Shown here in pieces: positions 50,130 to 62,000 of a DNA stretch of 64,000 nt. Under the pieces are notes generated by a model. That model searched no databases. It was not told where the DNA came from and worked only from the letters and a program-made list of their open reading frames with translations. The position numbers and the translations under genes were made by a program. This DNA comes from Elysia crispata (Eukaryota; Mollusca; Gastropoda; Plakobranchidae), in assembly GCA_033675545.1 (NCBI GenBank), contig JAWDGP010006562.1:279001-343000 (forward strand), given 5' to 3'. Position 1 is the first letter of the stretch; each line of letters opens with the position of its first letter.

Positions 50130-51812
50130 TCTTCTACCGTACTAAACGAGGTAGAGTTTAAGGTAGTTCTCGGCTCAGCAGTGGTTTGTGGGATTAGAAC
50201 CATCGATGTTTCGGCATCCATCGCCTTGCTGTCAAAAAAAAACAAAACATAACTTAGCTTAAACTACGCCACGACGCTCTCTAGAGATGTTCATGGTGAA
50301 GGACTTCAGTACACTACAATCATTTTAATTAATAATTAAGCGGCCAAGGGCGGCCCGTGCAAATGGGCATGGTGGGCCGTGCCCCACTTGTTTTTATCGC
50401 TTAAAAGAAGTCATTTTGTAAAGAAATACAATAAAATTTAAAAAAAATAAAGTCAATAAATATATTACATGTAATATTTAAAAAATTAACAAGCAAATAC
50501 GAAAAAAGCATTTATATTCCGCGCGCCGGGTTAGTACTGACAGCTCGAGCAGCGGAACATTGCTTCTGATACCTGATCTCAGTGCTAAGCCCTGATAGGC
50601 CTATCAAGTATCATTCACCAAGGTGGGCAAACGTGAATTTGCCCGACCGTTGTATAGATTTTGTAAAACAAGAATAGAACTTTGACCGACACTCTTTTCC
50701 TTGTCTTCGTATAAAAACAGGTCTGGCAATCCGAGATATGCCCGACTTGGCTAATTTTTGTGATATCTTGAGTCAAATTCTCTTTGATGAATTGAATTAA
50801 TACGTGTAGGCCTTTATGGTCTCTATGTCGATTCTATCAAGGTTTTGAATCTTTAATAAGAGTGAATATTAATAATTATATCATACTTTTTTTTTTTTAA
50901 TTTTAAACCAGGTGTGAATGAAAAAAAAATACTTTAATATTAGTATAGAACAAACTGGCAATACGGTATAACTGAAAACACTGAAGGGTGAGACGGGCCA
51001 CTGGGGAATTGGCCAAGATGGTGTGATACTTCAGGCATCTGAAAACATTGGGTCTGCTAGTTATCATCCCTAGTTCCCTACGCTTAGCCCTTCTTATCTT
51101 TCTCTTTGTGCTCCCATGAGCCTTATCCTAATCTGTCATACATGTTTGTGTCGTTGCACTGTAAAGTTTGCGCTGCATTGTTACTTGTGAGTAACTTGCG
51201 AGACTCTTAAATGTGTTGGGCTAGAATTGTTTCAATTTTTCATTGTGTGAATAGATCTAGATCTATAGTAGAGTTAATGCTTGATTGTAAGCAAAATGTC
51301 GTTCAGAATAAAGAAGATGAATTGTTGACAAGGTCTTTCAGTTCTAACTAGGAAAAAAGATGGAAATCAAACGTTTAGGGCCGCACCAGCCTAGTGATTT
51401 TGTTTTTTATCAGCTCTTATGTAATAGAACGATCGACACCACGTCTCAAATCAAGTACGGATTATTATTATATTCATTATTCATAGCATTAGAGTTGATT
51501 TGTCTCTTTTCTTTCTTTCTTTTTTTTTTTTCTCTTGCGTTCTCAATGTACTACGTAAATATGAAAGCCTTTCAATTTTTTTTTCATACTTCTGTGCAGC
51601 CATTAGGTCGCTGAATTTAATATTATTGATATTACTTTCATTGCGGTTGAAACATAAAACTTCCACTTTGCCCAACATGATTTTAAAGGCACGAGCCGCC
51701 GTTGATTGAGCCTCCGGGAGTGACTTGCAATCTTGTTTGGTAAGATCTGAATCGTACCAAAGACAACCATTGAATCCGGAAGCGCAAACTACTGTAACAG
51801 AGAATTTAAGAG
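50130..51812. other. Intergenic DNA with one possible transposon end
   Basis: CAAGGGCGGCCCGTGCAAAT near 50345, followed by TGGGCATGGTGGGCCGTGCC, looks like a hAT-type terminus. No partner end was found. The rest has no recognised gene. Confidence 0.4.
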
Positions 51813-52470
51813 TGATATGTTTGGCTATGCATAGGGGTATGAAAATATACACAGCCAGTCACTTGACTCGTCCGAAGAAAATGAGTCTGAAGTCTACTAG
51901 TATTGGTAGTAAAAATCGCAAACTGTTTAAGCCAACACTGTACATTGACTCACTGCACATAAAAAGTTCCTATAGTCACTGTTGGTAGACTTGTAAACTC
52001 ACTGCAGGTTAACTCTTAATCTCACTGTAGGTTGACTTTTACCCTCACTGTAGGCTGACTTAATAACCTCTGTAGGTAAACTTATTAGACACAATTTCGA
52101 CTCTTATTTAAACAAAATCCTGTCGAATCATCCAGAAAAGGAGTTACATAAATCATGCGAGAATATTCTTGGTACACGTGATGAGTAAAGGGCTATAAAA
52201 TAGCAACCAATCAGAACACAGGTAAACAAGGATTGACGAGATCTTTAGATTCTACTATGCTAGAACTAAAACGAAGATTCCAGAAGAATCCAGGCCACAC
52301 AAATGCGGGTTGTGTTTAATAGACAAGACTAAGTTCTTAGGCTTGAAATGCAAACATTATACAACTGAATAAAACATTGTCCATAGATCTAGTCGATCCG
52401 CTACCCAAAAGTTACGCACCAAAAACGGGTGAGGAAATCAATAGATCGACTTATAGCACAATGCGTTACA
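51813..52470 (-). mobile_element. Gypsy-family LTR (LTR2), partly truncated
   Basis: It aligns with the other three LTRs from AGGGGTATGAAAATATACAC to AATGCGTTACA. The first about 6 bases (TGGGGG) are missing and the opening is rearranged (TGATATGTTTGGCTATGCAT). It contains about five units of the TCACTGTAGGTTGACT-like tandem repeat. It lies 35 bp from LTR3 in the same orientation, with no internal sequence between them. Confidence 0.8.
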
Positions 52471-52505
52471 GATACGAACGATTACAATACATGCACATGT
52501 AGTTT

Positions 52506-53049
52506 TGGGGTGATCTGTATGGCTTTGTTTGTCTAGTGGTTAGAAAATATACACAGCCAGTTACTCGACTCGTCCGTAGAAAATAAGTCTGAATTCCGCT
52601 AGTAAAAATTGCAACTGTTTAATCCAACACAAGAGGTTGATTCTATAATTACAAAAAGACTGACTGGAAACAAATTCTATTCTTATTTATACGAAATCTC
52701 ATCGAATCATCTTGAAAAGAAACTGAATAACTCATACGAGGACATTCTTGGTACTCTTAATGATTAATCCGCTATAAATACTAAAATAGCTACCAATCTG
52801 AACAAAAGTAAACAAGGAGTAAGTGAAAGATTCCTGATGAATCTAAACCACAAACGTTCAAGGATACTTTTCTCACAGTGCAAGCTATGTTCAACAAACA
52901 AAAACTAAGTACTTAGGCTTGAATACAAACATTATACAAGTAAATAAAACATTGTACGTATAGATCTAGCCGATCCGCTATCCAAAAAGTACGCACCTAC
53001 AAAGGGCCAGGAAGTCAATAGATCAAATTACAGCACAATGCATTTCACA
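52506..53049 (-). mobile_element. 3' LTR of the decayed gypsy-type element (LTR3)
   Basis: It runs from TGGGGTGATCTGTATGGCTT to AATGCATTTCACA. On the - strand it is preceded directly by the polypurine tract AAGTGGGGGA (53050-53059), so it is the 3' LTR of the - strand element. It is the shortest LTR (544 bp) because the internal tandem repeat is almost absent. Confidence 0.85.
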
Positions 53050-53060
53050 TCCCCCACTTG
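53050..53060 (-). promoter_or_regulatory. Polypurine tract of the LTR element
   Basis: On the - strand AAGTGGGGGA lies immediately before the TG of LTR3. This is the position and composition of the plus-strand primer of LTR retrotransposons. It fixes the element's orientation. Confidence 0.8.
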
Positions 53061-53333
53061 AAATAATTTTTTTCCTTCAAATTCATTCTCACTTTCATCG
53101 AAAGCGTTGTATTCTGCTTATCACAAAACTTTTACTAGATTTGGGCAATCTGGCAGCCATACTTTAAATCAACATTAAGTATAACCGCGGATATCCTGGC
53201 CATACAAACAATACAACTTACAAGTTTTACTTGGAAAAAAGGTAAAATACAATATTACAATAAGTACAGGCATATCATTAGCTGCCTGTCTCAAAACAAT
53301 GATAACAATGCAATCGAAATAATATTCAGGAAC

Positions 53334-53735
53334 TCTACTGAGAAAGTCAGCTCCGACATTGTCTTTGCCTTTAATGTGTTCTACTTTAAAAACAAAACTG
53401 TGCAAAGTCAATATCCAACGCATGATACAGGTTTTATCAATTAGATCCACAGCCACACGTTAAAAAGGGACATCCACCACTGATATGTTTTCAATTGGGG
53501 CCTTCTACGCTGTTCCCTTGCCCACCGTCTTCTGAAAAACATCACACGAGCGGCAGTATCTGGCCACGTCCTCGTACATGCCAGGCCAGGAGAAGTTACT
53601 CAATAACTTCTCCCTGGTCTTCTTTATTCCAAGGTGACCTCCGGTAATCGTAAATGTCATGAGCTACTGACATAACGTACGTCCTCAGTCTTTCTGGGAG
53701 AGCGACTAGTCGTACGTTTGCCCCTCCACGAGTTG
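53334..53735 (-). pseudogene. Ty3/gypsy-type pol fragment: integrase zinc finger fused to the RNase H end
   Basis: Read on -, the block opens with GGANVRLVALPERLRTYVMS and VAHD, then after a frameshift GGHLGIKKTREKLLSNFSWP, MYEDVARYCRSCDVFQK. This is the HHCC zinc-binding domain of integrase (His in VAHD and GGHLG, then CRSC). It continues through two in-frame stops to RVAVDLI, the entry to the integrase core. There it switches directly to MRWILTLHSFVFKVEHIKGK and DNVGADFLSR, the end of RNase H. The integrase core and the whole RT are missing, so a large internal deletion joined the two. RNase H lies about 285 bp from the 3' LTR. Confidence 0.8.
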
Positions 53736-53740
53736 CGTCA

Positions 53741-54250
53741 TTATAGACTTACACGATCCCGCACGATTTCAGACATAGCTGTCTTGCCCATCCTCACGAT
53801 GGCTTCATTATCTTGCTGAAGTCGGATCAGCTCTCCCCGATCCATTCCCGTGTGCTTTGGTGTAGCTGGTATTGTAAGCGGCTTATGCCTGATCTCCTGT
53901 CTTGCTTGGGCCCTTGCCGTTACAGCACCAGCCATGGCTGTCATATCAGGGTCATCTGGGTTCCGAGCACCTGGGACGTTTCCCACAACAAGATCACAAA
54001 TGGCCACCAGTATGCATAACGCCTCCATTTCGCCGCACAGATAAGGTATCTTGACTTGGATCCTGGTCTTTTCCGCCAGCAGTAATGTATTGTCGATCCT
54101 GACACTCAAACAGCATTTTCCTGTTAGCTGATTATATCAACCAACCCTCGACGCACCACAACGCCCTCACAACCTGTGTCCCTTAACATGTCGACTGATT
54201 CGTCTTCAACAAGGCCCTTAACGATCGGTAAGTTCAGCTCCCTGGCTGAC
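53741..54250 (-). pseudogene. Ty3/gypsy-type aspartic protease region
   Basis: On - the frame shows the protease active-site triad in SVDMLRDTGCEGVVVRRGLV. After a frameshift near 54120 it continues with SVRIDNTLLLAEKTRIQVKI and ICDLVVGNVPGARNPDDPD, the flap-to-end region. A linker AVTARAQARQEI and DRGELIRLQQDNEAI then leads into the integrase zinc-finger block. The frameshift makes the copy inactive. The retroviral-type protease would process the Gag-Pol polyprotein. Confidence 0.75.
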
Positions 54251-54933
54251 TCCTTACCACCGCAGGCTCTACAGTCTATCATGACTGGAGCTCTCTTTCC
54301 ACTTGCCAACTGCAGCAACCCCCTCTTGGACTTCGGTTTTGACATCATATCTGGTGTCCGTCTTTTGCGGGCCGTGAGGAACAGGTCAGCTGATCTCGCC
54401 ATTTCTTCAAGGTCAGCCATTTTCCTTTCTCGTAAGTATATAGAAAAATCGGACGGACTTGAGTCTAGAAATTGCTCCTTCACTAACAGGTTCCTAAGAG
54501 CCTCATATGTCTGTGGTGCTTCCGCCAGGTTCATCCATGGTTCCAAGTATGTCTTCAGGCGGACGATAAACATGCTGGGCTCTCTACCCCCTATGGTGAG
54601 CAAGTGCGGAATCGCTGCCTATAGCCGTCTTCTGTCAGGTTATATCTCTTTTGTAGAATTTCCTTGACACGATCATAATCTGTGGCCTCGGTGTCTGATA
54701 GACGACAAAAACGCTTTTCCTGTCAGCAGCTTATAATGATGTGCACTAACTTTCCCTGGGCCAACCACTTGTGGTGGCGAATCGCTCAAACGAAGTAGCC
54801 AAGAATCAAGATCATCTTTCCCATCCACAAAAGCCGGTAATTTAGGCATCTTGAAACCTCTCTTCACCTTATAGTTTAGCTTCTCTTTCTTCCTTCTAAG
54901 CTTGTGACTTGCACAACTTATCCATTTGTTCAA
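54250..54933 (-). pseudogene. Ty3/gypsy-type Gag remnant
   Basis: On - the block 54933-54673 contains MPKLPAFVDGKDDLDSWLLR, the typical start of a Gag N-terminal domain. After a gap and frame changes, 54603-54250 gives EPSMFIVRLKTYLEPWMNLA and TADLFLTARKR-like SADLFLTARKR, a capsid-like helical region. The 54604-54672 junction and lost segments show internal deletions. No CCHC nucleocapsid knuckle was found. Gag would form the particle that packages the element RNA. Confidence 0.75.
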
Positions 54934-55277
54934 TAATAATTTTTTTTTTCATCTCTCGCAACTGCAGTTCTTTAGCAATCTCTTTAATTTATTGAATGGA
55001 CGACATTATGAAGCTCAGAGTGCTATATGTAAATAAAGATGCTTTGAGTAGTCACGTGAAAACGCACGCCACCGTAGAATACAGAACTGGCCTTGAGCAA
55101 GGCAAGATCTATATATTTATATATATATGAAGATCCGACGAATGAGGCAAGCAAAGCACTTGTACTAGATCTTAGCCGTCGAAGATTGGTAACTTAGATC
55201 TAGATCTACCCTAGATCTTATCTAAATCTCTAGATGTAAAGATTCTCCGATGCGTTGAACTTGTGTAACAGGTTTGA
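54934..55277 (-). other. 5' untranslated leader of the LTR element (inferred)
   Basis: This lies between the Gag remnant and the 5' LTR on the - strand. It has dense TAGATCT motifs at 55110-55240. I could not match a tRNA primer-binding site next to the LTR. Confidence 0.4.
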
Positions 55278-55848
55278 TGGGGTGATCTGTTTGGCTTTGT
55301 TTGTCTAGGGGTATGAAGATATACATAGCCAGTCACTCGACTCGTCCGTAGAAATAAGTCTTAAATCCGTTAGTAAAAGTTGCAAACTGTTTAATCCAAC
55401 ACAAGAGGTTGGCTCTCTATAATCGCTGTACATTGATTCTTAAACTCACTGTAGGTACACTTAATAATCATTGAAGGTAGACTGCCAGAATATAATTTCG
55501 ACCTGTATTTTTACAAAATCTCGTTGAATCACCCAGAAAAGGAATTACATAAATCGTACGAGAATATTCTTAGTGCAGTGATGAGCAATGCGCTCTTAAA
55601 CAGGTAAACGAGAGTGACGAGATCATTACTATTCTAGAACTAGGTCGGAGATTCCAGAATAATCTTGGCCATACAAGTGCGGGTTGTGTTCAATAAACAA
55701 GACTAAGTTCTTAGGCTTGAAATACAAACTAAATGAAACTAAATGAAACAGTCTACATAGATCTAGTCGATCCGCTACTCAAAATTACGCGCCTGCGAGG
55801 GTGAAGGAAGCAATAGCAATAGATCATTTTACAGCATAATGCGTTACA
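55278..55848 (-). mobile_element. 5' LTR of the decayed gypsy-type element (LTR4)
   Basis: It runs TGGGGTGATCTGTTTGGCTT ... AATGCGTTACA, in the same orientation as LTR1-LTR3. It has about three internal tandem units (CTCACTGTAGGTACACTTAA type). It differs from LTR3 in length (571 against 544 bp) and at many sites, so the insertion is old. Alternatively, the two LTRs may belong to different insertions. No target duplication was seen outside LTR3/LTR4. Confidence 0.82.
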
Positions 55849-56879
55849 TTGAGATTAGTGTTGTAGAAATTGAGACAAGCTCAAGCCGTTATGCAGCGGA
55901 GGACAAAATAAACGAGTCTAATTCTAAATCACACCAACTAATCAATAAAACAACGCTACTTTGTATTTATTGTAAAATATGGCGTATCGGCGCTCATCAT
56001 CAAAGTTAATGTTTAATTCATTTTAACGATAAACTCACACATTACAATCTTTTTTAAACAATGAAAGTCAGCAGAGCCTAATCAAGATTTTAAAGTATAT
56101 AAGATTATTCCATACACCATGTAATTATTTTCATGTCGGATTTGATCAATCAAGATTTCCTTGATTCTTGTTTTAAGTTAATCACCAATGCTTTCATCTG
56201 CATCTGGAATGCTACAAGAAAAAGAATATCATGCTTCAGGGATCAGCTTGAGGTAGCAAAATTACTGAACACGAAGTCATCTTTTTTCATTTATTTGCGT
56301 ATTCGGTATGCCTGGAGCGGTACCTGTCATACTGTCGGATATTCTTTGCCTGCGGGTCAAGTCCAGACAGTCATGTTCCACGTCATGACTATACTCTATG
56401 CTGTGTGCATTGGGCTTGGACTTGTCAACCAACGACCTCTTCCAGAGTCATGTACTTAAGATTCATTAGCATCGGAGACAGGACTTTAAAGTAAAAAATT
56501 TTGCAGATCTATGCCCTTTCTTTCACTGAGTATTGGCCGGTTTTTTTCCCGAGAAGCACGGACTGCCTAAAGTCATTGCTGGGGTGTTAAAATTATTTGA
56601 ATGCGTATCTTATAATTGCTTGGATAGAGTTGTTCTCATTTCCCGGAAGCCATGCTCAATTTTATTCAAGAGCAACGAATTAGTGCTTGCAACAACGTTT
56701 CCATTATGCTACATTCTGTACCCGGAACTTGTCGAAAGTAATTGTCAGAAAGACCTCTTTTTTTCCCCAAATCCATTTTTAATGCTTGAGAAAGTCGAGT
56801 CCACACGATGCGACCTGCTTGGTTCCACGTGCTGAGATATGTTCTGTCAGAAAGCGAGGGAAATTTTCTTTTAATGAGC
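55849..56879. other. Intergenic DNA with unassigned open frames
   Basis: Two + strand open frames (56133-56459 and 56533-56835, about 100 codons each) have no recognised domain, no splice context and no obvious homology. They are not called as genes. Confidence 0.4.
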
Positions 56880-59095
56880 CTTTGTAGATTGAGTTGATGG
56901 ATCAGTGGCATATATAGTTGAAGCTGATGGATCAGTGGCACTTGTAGCTTGTGCTGATGGATCAGTGGCACTTGTAGCTGGAGGTGTTGAGTCTGTGGCA
57001 CTTGTAGCTGGAGGTGATGGATCAGTGGCACTTGTAGCTGGAGGTGATGGATCTGTGGCACTTGAACATGGAGCCGATAGGTTAGTGGTACTTCTAGCTG
57101 ATGTGATGGGTCCGTGGCACTTGTAGCTGATGTGATGGGTCCGTGGCACTTGTAGCTGGAGGTGATGGATCTGTGGCACTTGAAAATGGAGCCGATAGGT
57201 TAGTGGTACTTGTAGCTGATGTGATGGGTCCATGGCACTTGTAGCTGGAGGTGATGGATCAGTGGCACTTGTAGCTGGAGGTGATGGATCTGTGGCACTT
57301 GAACATGGAGGCGATAGGTTAGTGGTACTTGTAGCTGATGTGATGGGTCCATGGCACTTGTAGCTGGAGGTGATGGATCAGTGGCACTTGTAGCTGGAGG
57401 TGATGGATCTGTGGCACTTGAAAATGGAGGCGATAGGTTAGTGGTACTTGTAGCTGATGTGATGGGTCCGTGGCACTTGTAGCTGGAGCTGATGGATCAG
57501 TGGCACTTGTAGCTGGAGGTGATGGATCTGTGGCACTTAAACATGGAGGCGATAGGTTAGTGGTACTTGTGGCTGATGTGATGTGTCCGTGGCACTTGTA
57601 GGTGGAGGTGATGGATCAGTGGCACTTGTAGCTGGAGGTGATGGATCTGTGGCACTTGAACATGGAGCCGATAGGTTAGTGGTACTTGTAGCTGATGTGA
57701 TGGGTCCGTGGCACTTGTAGCTGGAGGTGATGGATCTGTGGCACTTGAACATGGAGGCGATAGGTTAGTGGTACTTGTAGCTGATGTGATGGGTCCGTGG
57801 TACTTGTAGCTGATGTGATGGGTCCGTGGCACTTGTAGCTGGAGGTGATGGATCAGTGGCACTTGTAGCTGGAGGTGATGGATCTGTGGCACTTGAACAT
57901 GGAGGCGAAAGGTTAGTGGTACTTGTAGCTGATGTGATGGGTCCGTGGTACTTGTAGCTGATGTGATGGGTCCGTGGCACTTGTAGCTGGAGGTGATGGA
58001 TCAGTGGCACTTGTAGCTGGAGGTGATGGATCAGTGGCACTTGTAGCTGGAGGTGATGGATCTGTGGCACTTGAACATGGAGGCGATAGGTTAGTAGTAC
58101 TTGTAGCTGTTGTGATGGGTCCGTGGCACTTGTAGCTGGAGGTGATGGATCTGTGGCACTTGAACATGGAGGCGATAGGTTAGTGGTACTTGTAGTTGAT
58201 GTGATGGGTCCGTGGTACTTGTAGCTGATGTGATGGGTCCGTGGCACTTGTAGCTGAAGGTGATGGATCAGTGGCACTTGTAGCTGGAGGTGATGGATCT
58301 GTGGCACTTGAACATGGAGGCGATAGGTTAGTGGTACTTCTAGCTGATGTGATGGGTCCGTGGCACTTGTAGCTGGAGGTGATGGATCAGTGGCACTTGT
58401 AGCTGGAGGTGATGGATCTGTGGCACTTGAACATGGAGGCGATAGGTAAGTGGTACTTGTGGCTGATGTGATGGGTCCGTGGCACTTGTAGGTGGAGGTG
58501 ATGGATCAGTGGCACTTGTAGCTGGAGGTGATGGATCTGTGGCACTTGAACATGGAGCCGATAGGTTAGTGGTACTTGTTGCTGATGTGATGGGCCCGTG
58601 GCACTTGTAGGTGGAGGTGATGGATCTGTGGCACTTGAACATGGAGCCGATAGGTTAGTGGTACTTGTTGCTGATGTGATGGGCCCGTGGCACTTGTAGG
58701 TGGAGGTGATGGATCTGTGGCACTTGAACATGGAGGCGATAGGTTAGTGGTACTTGTAGCTGATGTGATGGGTCCATGGCACTTGTAGGTGGAGGTGATG
58801 GATCAGTGGCACTTGTAGCTGGAGGTGATGGATCTGTGGCACTTGAACATGGAGGCGATAGGTTAGTGGTACTTGTAGCTGATGTGATGGGTCCGTGGCA
58901 CTTGTAGCTGGAGCTGATGGATCAGTGGCACTTGTAGCTGGAGGTGATGGATCAGTGGCACTTGAAGATGGAGCCGATGGGTTAGTGGCACTTGTAGATC
59001 TATATAACCGATGGAACAGTGACGCATAAAAATGGAGCTGATGGGTCAGTGTCACTTGCAATGGATCTGATGATCAGAAGCACTTGTAGATGAAG
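56880..59095 (-). repeat. 2.2-kb minisatellite with 119-bp higher-order unit
   Basis: The basic unit is 30 bp (CTTGTAGCTGGAGGTGATGG plus ATCAGTGGCA on +). It is arranged as a higher-order repeat of one 29-bp unit (GATAGGTTAGTGGTACTTGT plus AGCTGATGT) and three 30-bp variants, 119 bp in total. The GATAGGTTAGTGG marker recurs near 57072, 57190, 57309, 57428, 57549, 57668, 57757, 57905, 58082, 58171, 58320, 58438, 58557, 58645, 58735 and 58856. Spacings are mostly 118-121, with 88-90, 148-149 and 177 where units were lost or gained. On - the repeat is open in all three frames and encodes the decapeptide ATDPSPPATS or its frame-shifted versions. The ends decay near 56880 and 59095. Confidence 0.95.
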
Positions 59096-62000
59096 CTGAT
59101 TTCTAGGTGACTTTTTCATAATCAAATAATGAAGTCTATTGCAATCTTTGTCACTATCTTCCGGTTTTGACAGTTTTTTTCTTGAGCGAAACAATTTCTG
59201 TATATAATCAGTTTGCGATTCACACAATTCCAAAATACAGAAATACATGTCACCACGCTAAATATGAATTCAGACTATAAGGAGTAAAATATAACTTCCT
59301 CCTCACCCACAACTCTGATTTAGATCTGCGTGAGACATAGCGCTATTGCCACGGGTTGATCTCATTCATTCTATATATTCATGAAGAATGCTGTATGAAG
59401 CATCAGTCTACGACAAAATAAAGAGACTTTTATGTGGCCTCGAGAAAAATGCTTCTCATTCGAAGATATTGAAACATAATAAGATTTCGTATGACTTTTC
59501 GATAATTGAATAGAGAGAAATATGCCATACAAAAGTATCATTATAGAACCTGCAAGACTAACACAGCCCTTTTATTACACAATAACCACGTGTGTAAGTT
59601 ACCCAATCGAAGATAAATTTATAGCAAGAAGGTAATTCTTTATTCTTTTGATCAAATAGATTAATCTTTTATCAAGTCTCATTTAGTCTCAGCTGGAAAA
59701 TAATTCTCTCTTTGTGTGTTTGTCCCTCCCTTACTTCAAAACTCCTGCCCTTAAGTCTAAAATACACGTGTCATCTTGCTCCAATTCAATTTAAACAGAA
59801 ACAAAGTAGATTCGCTTTCTATCGCATTATCCATCTCAGAAAAATAAATTCTTGGGCATTGAAGGTTAAAAAAATGCATTCTTAACAGAGATTCAGATTG
59901 GCCTAGATGCAAATATGAAGTAATTTTGCAACCAGCAAGAAACTTTTTGAGATGGATCTATAGGCCTATTCATGAAGTGTGGAAAAAAACAAACGATTTT
60001 CTTAATTTGCCTTTGAGGAACACACAGACTGACAGAAAAGCTTAGGCTTGTTCATGTGAACACCCTCTCCCTTTCCCCACTCACAAAGAAATAAGATGCC
60101 TTTGTCTAGATAATGTGATGCACCAAAAGCTGCATTTGTTCATCTAAGTTGGACCAAACGCATGACAAAAGTTTATAAGTTTATGTATAAATATATACAT
60201 ATACATATATATATATATTTCATGTGTTAGAATTAATGATGCAAATCTCCTGTAAATTCCATCTCAAATTAAGGAACGGACAGATACACAGACAGGCTCT
60301 TCGGGATGCCCCGGGTATTTTCGTAATTTTCCGGTACCGCCATAGATTTTTTGGTCAAAGAAGGTGGAAACAGTATTTTTCCTATGTTGTAAACAATAGT
60401 GTTCTGTTGGAATCTTGTCTTAAAAAGTTTGCTAAAACTGATTATCATTTATTTTCATTATAAGTGCACATTTTTTGAAGTTTGCAGAATTTTTTTTTAA
60501 TGCGTTACTGTCTACAAGGTTAAAATAAGTAAGAGATGAGATCATTGTGGGTGTGTAAATGTATGCTGATGCTTGCTGGTTTTATTTTGTTCAGAATTTT
60601 ATCTTACAGTAGAAGCTTTATATTTCTTGTTCATTCCTTAGAAGTTAAAAATAGGTTTGGAGTCAAATTATATAATCATAATTCAATTCGTAAAATGTTA
60701 CGTGCTTTAAATGTTTAAAAAAAAAATGAGGGTTTGTTTGCCCTTTGTTAACTATACTCTACTACTATATTACTAGTGTCTTGAAAATTTCAATATATTC
60801 AAAATTATATAATTGATCTGTCACAGATTAGATGTCGTGCCACTAATACATCGGTTAGGCTAGGCATTGATTAGACTGGCTTCGCGAAATAAATATTGCT
60901 TCACAATATTAAGAATATACTACGTAAAGCACTAGATCTAGCTCTAATAATTTCAAGTAATGGATCAATAGTCACTGCTTCGGGCGTTTTAATCAGACCC
61001 ACTAGATCTAGATTTAGATATCTAGATCTATATGGAAAGAATTGACACCAGGTGCATTTTTTTTTTTTATTTTGAAGTACTGTATTTAAATTTACTGGGT
61101 AAGTCTGCGGATGATTCATATTATTTAAGTGGTGTTTGTTTGTTTTTTAATTATAATATGAAATATGACACTTTGCATAATCTCGTAAGGCCTCAGTGCA
61201 TATCGGAAAGGCGTCGATTTCAGGCCGTTATTTAGATAAAAAGACATAGTTCTCGATTTTTGTGAATTGAGAAAATTGTCGACTTTTATCACGGTAGAAA
61301 ATTAGCCACACAAAATGTAAACTTTTGGGCCATGAACATTGCTGATGGGGTGTCTCTTTCATGTTTGTTGTCATGGAAAGAAAGTTTGTTGTGACCAAAA
61401 CTAACCGGACGGCTTTAGAGACCGCGAAACGAAAGGACAGAAAAATCGAAGCTTTTGCTCAATCGGGACATCTGCGTTTCTCATTAACCTGTGACTGCCA
61501 ATGCCACAACCAGGTCTGGGATCGCGCGCATTGAATAATATACTATAGCGCAAAATTCTGTATCGGCCAATACAGAATTCTTGCAAAATCTTCTATGGGC
61601 TAAAATCAATGCAGGAATTGTGCATTGAGGCTATTAATGGGCCTGGAGATCTGAGGTTTGGACACAAAATTTATGCCGTAAGGAACATAATTTTTTTTTC
61701 AATGCAAATAAATGAATTCCGAAAAAAATGTCAGTTACAGGAGTCTGCGTGCAGAATACTGTATTTTGCAAATTTCTTGTTTTTTCTTTCCACTTATTTT
61801 GGTGGTAATCTGCGACTTGCGAGGCCGTTCATCGAACTCAGATGTTTTCTTACGCCAAGGTATGTTTAATCTTGAACAATGTTGCCTTTGTACTATGCTT
61901 TGTGATACTTTTTTTCATTTTTTGTAATGTGAACGTATTTAACTTTAAGCAAAATCTAGAGCATCATTCACGAGGTTTTCATTTATTGATGTGTAGAAGT

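Noticed and set aside
56133..56835. Two + strand frames of about 100 codons
   Set aside because: No recognised domain, no good start or splice context, and codon composition like the surrounding DNA.
57765..58307. 180-codon repeat protein gene on the - strand
   Set aside because: The 119-bp period rotates the frame, so no single repeat peptide is kept; recorded as a finding about the satellite instead.
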